Source of the DNA: CAJBLF01 sp964430205 | GTDB lineage: Bacteria > Patescibacteriota > Gracilibacteria > Absconditabacterales > Absconditicoccaceae | NCBI GenBank assembly: GCA_964430205.1 | Contig: CAYSER010000020.1 | Coordinates: 1 to 15,312 of the forward strand | Direction: 5' to 3' | Length of the DNA stretch: 15,312 bases | Shown here: piece after piece, positions 7,731 to 14,889 of the stretch | Numbering within the stretch: position 1 is the first letter of the stretch | Layout of the letters: each line of letters begins with the position of its first letter | Program-made: the position numbers and the translations under genes | Notes under the pieces: model-generated | What the model was told of the DNA's origin: nothing | Database searches by the model: none | What the model saw: the letters and a program-made list of their open reading frames with translations, nothing else

Positions 7731-9071
7731 ATGCAACCATTCAACTTTTCACTTATCAACCTTTGATGCACCAAGAATCTGGTCGATAGCCAGCATTTTT
7801 TGGGGAGGATCTTGGATATGAGCCTAAGGTCTCATGACTATCAGGTGAACTATTTTTCTGATCCATTCGATCCGGAGACGAACTTTGTTTTTGTGAATAC
7901 CTGTGGATTCATCTCCTCAGGAAGGGAAGAAGCGGATTGCACCGTCAAGATGCTCATGAAAGCTGGCAAAACTGTGTATCTAATGGGGTGTGCTGTGCAG
8001 TACTATAAGAGGCTGAAGGGATCAGGAATCAGGGAGCAGGAACTTCATATCCATTATCTTTCGCGAAGAGATATGAATACGGTCGGTATCAAAGAATTGA
8101 TGGCGTGATATGATAGCAAGGTATATGGGGATTTTGAATTCACCAAAGCGCCGAGAGTATATACGAACATCGAGCAGAAGTATGAATATTTGAAAATTGC
8201 GGAAGGTTGTGATAATCGTTGCACGTTCTGTATCATTCCAGATATCAGAGGAAAACAGAAATCTCTCCCGATGGAAAATGTTTTGCACGAAGCTAAGCAG
8301 ATGATCGCGAATGGGATCCAAGAAATCATTTTGATAGCGCAAGATACGACGAGATACGGAAACGATCTCTATGGTGAGCCGAAATTATTGGAATTGCTTA
8401 AAAAATTAGACAAGCTGAAATGAGACTTCACCTATAGACTCCTCTACTTGTATCCAGATATTGTTACCTTAAACCAAATAAAAGAATTGGGAAAACTGGA
8501 AAAGTTCATCCCGTATTTCGATATTCCGTTACAGCACATCAGTTCGAACATCCTTAAGAAGATGGGCAGATTCTACGACGAAGCATATATCCAAATTTTC
8601 ATTGATCAGATCAAAAAATCTTTCCCGATCAGATTCATCAGGACCAATCTCATCATCGGATTCCCTGGCGAAACGGAGAAGGATTTCGAGAAACTCATGA
8701 CCTTCATCAAGGAAGTTCATTTCGACAATGTGGCTCTCTTCGAGTATCATGACGAGCCATTGGCTGCTTCCAGCAGATTACCTGATAAGGTCGACGATCA
8801 TACCATCAGGACGAGATTCACCAAGATTAGACAGCTCGTGAATAAACAGCTCTTGGAGATCGAGCAAGCAAGAAAAGGAATGCAGGAAATTTGATATGTC
8901 ACTGAAATTGAGGCAGTAAAAAATTGAAAAATTGAAAGATTAACCGTAAGACCATGGCTGCATTGTCCGGAGATCGATAGCTATGACGAGATTCCCCTGA
9001 GTCAGATTATCGCAGCCATAGAAGATTGAATTGACGTAAAAATTTGACAGAAGATACTCTATAACGTATAA
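7731..9071 (+). CDS. rimO: Ribosomal protein uS12 methylthiotransferase
   Basis: Radical-SAM enzyme that methylthiolates an Asp of ribosomal protein uS12. 446 aa ending in TAA, with seven in-frame TGA as Gly. The N-terminal cluster-binding domain has LGCTKNLVDS (C13; its Gly is a TGA), NTCGFI (C58) and MGC (C87). The radical-SAM cluster motif is EGCDNRCTFCIIP (C160, C164, C167), followed by LIAQDTTRYGNDLYG, DIPLQHISSNILKKMGR, RTNLIIGFPGET and LFEYHDEP. GCTKNLVDS and the QDTTRYG block favour RimO over MiaB. The C-terminal TRAM domain (about 400-446) holds RPWLHCPEID, near the typical xAxxPEIDG, and ends KILYNV. The ATG at 7731 places LGC at the expected residue 11-13. An 8-nt repeat (8919-8942) lies in the coding sequence at the start of the TRAM domain. 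It is probably co-transcribed with uvrB. Confidence 0.93.
8919..8942 (+). repeat. In-gene 8-nt tandem repeat in rimO
   Basis: AAAAATTG, AAAAATTG, AAAGATTA within the rimO coding sequence near the start of the TRAM domain, encoding part of KNGKIERL. The composition resembles the reverse complement of the intergenic TTTTCAA units, but the period is 8, not 7. Confidence 0.5.
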
Positions 9072-9109
9072 TTACCACCTACGAACATTTTATTCGTTGC
9101 CTCTATCTC

Positions 9110-9985
9110 ATGGTCCTCTCTTCAGAGCTCACCGCTCTTCTTGACGCTTTGCAGCATGAGAAAATCATCTCTTTGCTGGCACCTAGTTTTCCCGTCGATT
9201 TCCAATATCCAAAAATCATCCTCGATCTCAGAAGGATGGGCGTAGAAAGCGTCGTGGAACTCACTTATGCCGCAAAACTCATCAATATGGAGTATGAAAG
9301 GATCCTCACTACGTATCCTGACAAAAGATATATCTGTGCCAACTGTCCTACCATCGTCAAGCTCATCGAAGCGAGATATCCTGAATTGAAAAATAATCTC
9401 ATCGATGTAGGATCTCCTATGGTCATCATGGATAGATTCGTCAAAAAAACCTATGGACCAGAATATAAGACCCTCTTCATCGGTCCATGCTTAGCCAAGA
9501 AACTGGAAGCCAAGGAATACGGCATCGACTATGCCATCACCTTCAAAGAGTTACAGGACATATTCGATTATGCGAAAGACAACTTCCTTCAGAAGGAGGA
9601 GATATCCTATACGGTGACTGAAGATGGTACGCCGGATTTCGATAAGTTCTATAATGACTATACCAAGATTTACCCGCTCTCCTGAGGAGTCGCCGATAGT
9701 CTCCACTACAAGGGCATCCTTACCAAGGATCAGGTCTCTATCGTCGATGGACCCAAACAGATTGCTGCAGGCATCGACGAATTCAAGAACAACACGAATA
9801 TCAGGTTCCTGGATATCCTTGCCTGTGAATGATGATGCATCGGCGGTCCTGGCGTGATCTCTAAGGACCCTATCGAGGCAAGGAAACAGAGCGTATTGGA
9901 TTACAAGGAATACTGTAAGAAAGATAAGATCTGATCAAAACTCGGCAAATTCGAATATAGCGAAGGACTCGATATATCAAGATAA
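9110..9985 (+). CDS. [FeFe]-hydrogenase large-subunit C-terminal (H-cluster fold) protein, probably non-classical
   Basis: 291 aa ending in TAA, with four in-frame TGA as Gly. It is made of the hydrogenase catalytic-domain fold alone. The visible order is: SLLAPSFPVDF (N-terminal strand), ICANCPTIVKLIEARYPEL (L1 motif, normally TSCCPxW), SPMVIMDRFVK (L2), IGPCLAKKLEAKE (normally MPCxAKKxEA) and LACEGGCIGGPG (normally ACPGGCxxGGG; two TGAs encode GG). The likely [4Fe-4S] ligands C79, C127, C239 and C243 are all kept, but the proton-transfer Cys of classical hydrogenases is Asn78. No N-terminal ferredoxin clusters are present. This resembles the sensory/HsfB-type branch more than an H2-producing enzyme. 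It lies 38 nt after rimO; no hydEFG maturase is in the window. Whether it carries a complete H-cluster is unknown. Confidence 0.8.
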
Positions 9986-9989
9986 AAAA

Positions 9990-10024
9990 CATGAAAAATT
10001 AATAATTAACAATTAATAATGATG
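9990..10024. repeat. Heptad tandem repeat (AATTAAT type)
   Basis: Five 7-nt units: CATGAAA, AATTAAT, AATTAAC, AATTAAT, AATGATG. It starts five bases after the stop of the hydrogenase-like gene, in the 122-bp spacer before hemW. Confidence 0.75.
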
Positions 10025-10078
10025 GTATAGAGAGACTATTGCATTCTTACAACAGTTCATTTCAGCAGTCCCCGTAAT

Positions 10079-10106
10079 CTTTCATTTTTCATCATTCATC
10101 TTTCAT
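10079..10106. repeat. Heptad tandem repeat (CTTTCAT type) ending at the hemW start
   Basis: Four 7-nt units: CTTTCAT, TTTTCAT, CATTCAT, CTTTCAT, then C and the hemW ATG. The start codon falls where the next unit would begin, so this repeat forms the immediate translation-initiation region. Confidence 0.75.
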
Positions 10107-10107
10107 C

Positions 10108-11295
10108 ATGTTAAGTCTCTATATCCACATACCATTCTGTGCCAGCAAATGCGCATATTGTTCATTCAATAGCATCCCTACTGATACGTCCGATACGCTT
10201 ATCGATAACTACGTCGACGCATTGAAGCACGAGATGGACCATTATGCAGAGATACTTACCGATAAGGAGATAAAGACCCTCTATTTCTGATGAGGGACGC
10301 CGAGCAGAATTTGAGTCTTCAGGATCATAGATATCATCGAATATATCAGAGAAAGGTTCGATATCGAAAATATAGCGGAATTGAGCATAGAACTGAACCC
10401 AAATCCGATGGACGAGGTTCTGAATTTCGTCGATATCATACAGAAAAGATATACGAATTTCCCGAGAGTGAGATTTAGTTTCGGCATCCAAAGCTTCGAT
10501 GATGAAGTGCTGCAGATGACGTGAAGAGCATACAATTTCATGCAAATAGCTGATTTCCTCAGAGAACTTGTGAAACATAAAAAAGAGAACACTGTTTTCA
10601 ATTTCGATTTCATCGCCTTCGGCAAATTCCAGGTCAGCAAGAACGGACATAAGCAGCTTTGGCATGACTTCAAACGTAGGTTATTCACTGATTTTCTGAA
10701 TAGCTGATTTGCCGACAGCATCTCGCTGTATACCCTTGAATGACTCAAAAATAAAAAACCTGAAACATGGGACCTGGAACCTGGAACCTTTTCACAATAT
10801 CATGGGAACGATGAGGAGATCATGGAAGAATTCCTTATTTTGAAATGATATATAGAAGATGCCGGATTCCAGAGATACGAGATCTCCAACTTTGCAAAAG
10901 CAGGGAAAGCGTCCATTCACAATATGGTCTATCGGCATAGGGAACCTTATCTTGGCTTATGACTCTCTGCAGCGTCACAACTCGGGAACAAGAGGTGGAC
11001 CAATACGTGAGATATCAATACCTATATCCATGGAGATTGGGTCGATACATCGACCGTCCAAACATTGAATGCGTCTGATGTCCTGATAGAATGATTTTTC
11101 CTCTGACTAAGAACCAGAGAAGGACTTTCAGATATAAAGAAATTTGAGCCAGTGTTGGTCCCCAATTACGAATGACTGATTATGAACTTTAGGAAGGAAG
11201 GTCTGGTCGATTTTGATGGGAAAAAATTGCAGCTCACGGATGAAGGGATGAATCTCTCGAATACCATCATCACGGATCTCCTGAAGGATCTCTAA
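10108..11295 (+). CDS. hemW: HemW / coproporphyrinogen III oxidase-like radical-SAM protein
   Basis: 395 aa ending in TAA, with twelve in-frame TGA as Gly. It opens SLYIHIPFCASKCAYCSF with radical-SAM cysteines C11, C15, C18. LYFGGGTPS follows at residues 58-66, its first two Gly encoded by consecutive TGA TGA. Then come IELNPNP, RFSFGIQSFDDEVLQMTGR, SLYTLEG, QRYEISNFAKAG, PYLGLGLSAAS and GFFLGLRTREGL, all in the HemW order. HemW binds haem and acts as a haem chaperone; true HemN-type oxidases differ in length and motifs. No haem biosynthesis gene is in the window. A 35-nt heptad repeat lies inside the gene (10759-10793, about residues 218-229). The ATG at 10108 directly follows another heptad array. 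Confidence 0.9.
10759..10793 (+). repeat. In-gene heptad repeat in hemW (CCTGGAA type)
   Basis: Five 7-nt units within the hemW coding frame: CCTGAAA, CATGGGA, CCTGGAA, CCTGGAA, CCTTTTC. They encode roughly KPETWDLEPGTF, in a region that is variable in the family. Confidence 0.8.
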
Positions 11296-11300
11296 TACTC

Positions 11301-11328
11301 TTGCAAACCATACCCAAAAGTTTATTAT
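11301..11328 (+). promoter_or_regulatory. Candidate nusA promoter
   Basis: TTGCAA at 11301-11306 and TATTAT at 11323-11328 are separated by 16 bp, just after the hemW stop. Transcription would start about 11335, at the base of the following hairpin. Confidence 0.4.
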
Positions 11329-11334
11329 CTATTA

Positions 11335-11361
11335 TAGGATAATAGAATTATCCTATTTTTT
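11335..11361 (+). terminator. Hairpin plus T run between hemW and nusA
   Basis: TAGGATAAT, loop AGA and ATTATCCTA form a perfect 9-bp stem followed by TTTTTT. It probably ends the hemW transcript. It lies only 18 nt before the nusA ATG and directly after a candidate promoter, so it might also act as an attenuator in the nusA leader. Confidence 0.75.
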
Positions 11362-11379
11362 ATTTACTCCCAAAAAACT

Positions 11380-12408
11380 ATGAGATTAGATGGGAAAAGC
11401 ATCCAAGCAGCCATCATGTCGCTCGTCGACGATTACAAGTTCGATCCTTACCAAGTGCTCGAGATCGTCAAAGCCGGCATCAAATCGTGATTCAAGAAAG
11501 ATTATCCTCAATACAAGAAATCCGAGATCATCGTAAATATCGAAAACGACGGAACCGTCGCAATCTATAGGGAACTCGAAGTAACCAAAGACGTAGAGGA
11601 ACCAGAACAGCAGATCACTCTCGCTGAAGCCAAGAAGATCAGGAAAGATGTGACGTTGGGTGAGAAACTTCTCCTCAATGTGACCCCTGACACCTTGGAA
11701 CTCTCCAGGATCGCCGCACAATCAGCCGGACAGACCATTAAGCAGAGCCTCAAAGGCATCGAAAGAGAGAGATTCTACGAGAAATTCCAGAACAAGCAGG
11801 GAGAATTGCTCAAAGCAAGAGTCATCAGGGTTCATGCCGATAGTGTCATCCTCGATATCGAAGGCACTGCGGTCGTATTGCAGCCGGATGGACAGATACC
11901 GAACAGGATGTATGAGCCAGGCGAAGAGATATTCGTCTTATTGAAGCAGATTTCCAAAGGACAAGGAGGGATTATCCTTGAGATCACCCAATCCACGACC
12001 GAGTATATCGAAGCTATCCTCAGGAAGATCGTCCCTGAACTCGAAGAAGGCATCGTCTCTATCGAAAAGATTGTCAGGATCCCTGGCAAAAGGACCAAGA
12101 TCATCGTCTACTCCAATGAGGAGAAGGTTGATCCGGTCGGCGTCATGGTCGGAAGCAAATGAGATAGGATCAATACCGTCCTTTCGCTCCTTGACGGCGA
12201 AAAGATAGATTTCATTGAAGACACCGACGATCCGATACAACTCATCAAGAGTTGTCTCAAGCCAGCACAGATCAATAATGTGGAACTCATCGATAACAAA
12301 GCCATCGTTACCATGGAAGAGAGCCAGAAAGCATTGGCGATCGGTAAGGGCGCTTCAAACGTAAAGTTGGCTACGCAATTGACCGGGTATCAGATAGAGA
12401 TAAGGTAG
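11380..12408 (+). CDS. nusA: Transcription termination/antitermination factor NusA
   Basis: 342 aa ending in TAG, with two in-frame TGA as Gly. The N-terminal RNA-polymerase-binding domain (about 1-135) is recognisable only in outline, ending SAGQTIKQSLKGIERERFYEKF, close to the usual AKQVIxQRIREAER. The S1 domain is about 138-200 (GELLKARVIRVHADSVILDI; LPDGQIPN-like segment QPDGQIPNRMYEPGEE). KH1 contains VDPVGVMVGSKGDRINTV, where the second Gly of the GxxG loop is TGA (residue 261). KH2 carries IGKGASNVKLATQLTGYQIEI and ends the protein, with no acidic C-terminal repeats. NusA binds the elongating polymerase and nascent RNA and modulates pausing and termination. It stands alone between two terminators rather than in the usual rimP-nusA-infB cluster. 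Confidence 0.92.
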
Positions 12409-12434
12409 ACGAGAAAAACATAGATCAGGATAAG

Positions 12435-12466
12435 AAACAGTTACCGAAAGGTGGCTGTTTTTTTCT
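12435..12466 (+). terminator. Intrinsic terminator after nusA
   Basis: ACAGTTACC, tetraloop GAAA and GGTGGCTGT form a 9-bp stem (two G-T pairs), extended by two A-T pairs at the base and followed by a T run. Confidence 0.85.
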
Positions 12467-12488
12467 TTCAAAAAAATCTCCTCAAAAT

Positions 12489-12517
12489 TTGCATAATTTT
12501 GCATTTACCCGTATAAT
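12489..12517 (+). promoter_or_regulatory. Promoter of the surface-protein cluster
   Basis: TTGCAT at 12489-12494 and a perfect TATAAT at 12512-12517, with the optimal 17-bp spacer, lie 31 nt before the first surface-protein ATG and just after the nusA terminator. It is the best promoter match I found in the window. Confidence 0.75.
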
Positions 12518-12548
12518 AGTTGTGTGTTTTACTCAACCCACCATCATC

Positions 12549-13426
12549 ATGATCACGAAAAGAAGGTTTCCAGCACTATCGTTCGGCAAGTATCTGGGCA
12601 TATTCATTGCGGGAATCGCTATCAGTGTCTTTTTTGCTTATGCAGGAACTACTATCATCGGAACTGATCTCTCCAATGTCCAATCTGCTGTATTCAGCTC
12701 TCTCGGTATAGGTAAAACACCTAGTGCCCCCTATAAGCTCGATGTCAACGGAAAGATCAATGCTACTGAGATCTGCATTTCCGAAGACTGCAAGACCACC
12801 TGGCCCAGCGGCCTAGGTACGGAGACAGACCCTATCCGGTCTGCCACAAGCGGGAATTATGTCAAACAAAGCCAAACATGAAATCGGAATACNNNNNNNN
12901 NNNNNNNNNNNNNNNNNNNNNNNNNNNNNNNNNNNNNNNNNNNNNNNNNNNNNNNNNNNNNNNNNNNNNNNNNNNNNNNNNNNNNNNNNNNNGGTCTGCC
13001 ACAAGCGGGAATTATGTCAAACAAAGCCAAACATGAAATCGGAATACCGCTTATTCGCGAGGTAATCATGCTGCTGCGGGATATCTGACCGCATCCACTG
13101 TCAATTCACTTACCACATCCACTATACCATATCGGAATTCATCTAGACTGATATCATCTTCCCTCACTTATTCCGGCAACAATCTCTGAATATGAATCTC
13201 TAATCCTGCAGCTACCCTGGATATCAGTGGCACACTGCAAGTCTTAGGAGTCACCACGCTCAAGAACACGCTCTCTTCCAAATCGATATATTTCGCTTCA
13301 TGAACGACGGTCATAAGCAACGGCAATGCGACCTGAGACGCTGTGATCACCATGAGCGGAGGCAGGCTGACCGTTATGTACCGATCCGGAGGTGTTCGAA
13401 ATGTATCAAGTTATTTAACCCCTTAA
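12549..13426 (+). CDS. Secreted tail-fibre-like surface protein, interrupted by an assembly gap
   Basis: Starts at ATG 12549. Residues about 14-35 (YLGIFIAGIAISVFFAYAG) form a signal peptide or anchor. SLGIGKTPSAPYKLDVNGKI follows, the GIGTTxPxYKLDVNG motif common in phage tail and surface proteins, and a degenerate second copy (NLGIGISNPAATLDISG) lies after the gap. Read literally, the 100 Ns and the duplicated 55 bp put the halves in different frames. Removing the gap and one copy (155 nt) gives one open frame of 240 aa ending in TAA, with five TGA as Gly. That frame recreates TETDPIRSATSGNYV followed by NTAYSRGNHAAAGYLT, equivalent to the common NTAYGWGNHASAGYLT motif. The likely role is adhesion or an appendage component; no function is demonstrated. 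Gene B starts 12 nt on. Confidence 0.72.
12838..12892. repeat. 55-bp gap-flanking duplicate, left copy
   Basis: Identical to 12993-13047. It ends exactly at the first N of the gap, as expected for overlapping contig ends that were not merged. Confidence 0.9.
12893..12992. other. 100-N assembly gap
   Basis: Exactly 100 Ns, the conventional placeholder for a gap of unknown size. The 55-bp sequence on both sides is the same, so the true gap may be zero or a repeat collapsed by the assembler. Confidence 0.97.
12993..13047. repeat. 55-bp gap-flanking duplicate, right copy
   Basis: Begins directly after the last N and repeats 12838-12892 base for base. Sequence continues into the rest of the surface-protein gene. 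Confidence 0.9.
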
Positions 13427-13438
13427 TCATATCCACCC

Positions 13439-14848
13439 ATGAAAAAACTCATCCGATTTTTGCTAGGAATTGTAGCAGTAACATGAGTCTATGCATGATT
13501 CGAGGTCATCAACTCGCTGAGAGTCGAAGGACCTGCATACATCAACGGCAACTTAACCGTGACTTGATCGGCCCACATCACCAACGGTATCACCGATGCT
13601 GGAGGGCATCCCTATATCACCTGATGAGCCATCTCTATAAGCGGAACAACATCGCTCAAGAACCGTATCACTGTTTCGCATGCCACAGGCGCCGTATTCA
13701 GTTCCATAAAGGCCGCTTTCGATCGGATAGCTAGCCATGACAGCAGCTCATATGAGATCTTGGTGGATGCAGGTGAATGGGAAATTGATGACACCATTAC
13801 TATCAGCTCCAGCTATCCTCTTTCCATGAGATGATTGTGATATGATGTCACTTTATTGGTCGCTGCACCAGGACTCAAGGGCAAACCCATGTTTGACGTA
13901 AAAACCGACATCGACTTCAATGCATTCAGCATCGATGGCAGCACATTGGATACCTATGGAGATGACCTCAATGAAGACGGATTCAATATCTCCGACCCGT
14001 GACATTTCATCCAACTCAACGATATATGAATTTATGGATACAATAGGGGGATAGACATACAGTCAGATTCTGAACTCCGAGTATTCAATTGAACCATCAG
14101 CGATAATAAAGCGTACGGCGTATATATCTCAGGAGGAGACTATCGCTCCGCCATGAGCGATTACGATAACAATCATGTCAATGCCTATCTGTATGCAGGT
14201 TCTGGGAATATGTTCTCCACCGAGCATGATTCATACTATAACGGAGCTTCCTGAACTATCGACATCCTTTATAATCCGATCAAGTATGTGAATTACGTAT
14301 ACATAGCTATTTTCGATAACAGTTTCCAACCATGACACATACCATTTTCCGGAGCCGACTTCTCTACTGAAAGAGATGCTGATATCGAAGTCAATGGGAA
14401 CATCGGCGTAGAAGACTTTAGACCACATGCCAAAGTCAATCTCATCAACGGAACCAGTTCATATGCATATTCAGCCAATACACGAACACCTCTTAAGTAT
14501 ACCATCTCCAATTCCTATACAAAAAAATTCGCTATCTCCAATACAGGCACAGCAACATTCCTTTCTAGTCATGAGAAATCGCTTATGATGGGTATAAGTA
14601 TTGGACTGCAAGCCACTGTCAACAATCCAACCAATATTGATGTCGCTATTGTTAAAAACGGAGATACGGCTAACCCTTATGCTATCGTACCTCTGACTAC
14701 CGACCAAGCCAATAGAACCTTTAACGTAAGCACCAACGTCTATCTCACTGAAGTAAATAAGAACGATTATTTCCAGATATATGTTAAGCTAGATACCGCT
14801 AAGACGCTTATCATCAAATCCGTCAATTGGTTTATTGAATCAAGATAA
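13439..14848 (+). CDS. Secreted beta-helix surface protein with C-terminal jelly-roll-like domain
   Basis: 469 aa ending in TAA, with twelve in-frame TGA as Gly. Signal peptide MKKLIRFLLGIVAVTGVYA is followed by short strand-rich repeats (LRVEGPAYINGNLTVTGSAHI, compare the LDVNG motif of the preceding gene). Residues about 90-330 look like a right-handed parallel beta-helix of the pectate-lyase type: AVFSSIKAAFDRIASHDSSS, ILVDAGEWEIDDTITISSS, then many short Gly/Asn/Asp-rich turns. The last about 100 residues (MMGISIGLQATVNNPTNIDV, AIVKNGDTANPY, NDYFQIYVKL, SVNWFIESR) resemble the C-terminal jelly-roll of phage fibres and C1q-like proteins. No catalytic residues are identifiable. Binding to a host surface or polysaccharide is an inference from fold only. 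It probably shares the promoter at 12489. Confidence 0.72.
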
Positions 14849-14889
14849 GGCTCAAAAGATAGTTCGTTATTGTACCTATTCCTTTGAGA

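Noticed and set aside
6166..11295. Apparent strings of premature stops making uvrB, rimO, hydrogenase and hemW look like pseudogenes
   Set aside because: All interrupting codons are TGA at conserved glycines and the frame never shifts; the genes are intact under code 25 (uvrB truncation aside).
10108..11295. HemN, the oxygen-independent coproporphyrinogen oxidase
   Set aside because: Length (395 aa), the motif IPFCxxKCxYC at the extreme N-terminus and the C-terminal FLGLRTREGL fit HemW, and no haem pathway gene is nearby.
12489..12548. TTG at 12489 as the start of the first surface protein
   Set aside because: The triplet is the -35 element of the promoter; the ATG at 12549 follows the expected transcription start and begins a good signal peptide.
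12838..13047. A genuine 55-bp tandem duplication in the surface gene
   Set aside because: Both copies abut a 100-N placeholder exactly and one copy must be removed to keep the frame, which points to unmerged contig ends.
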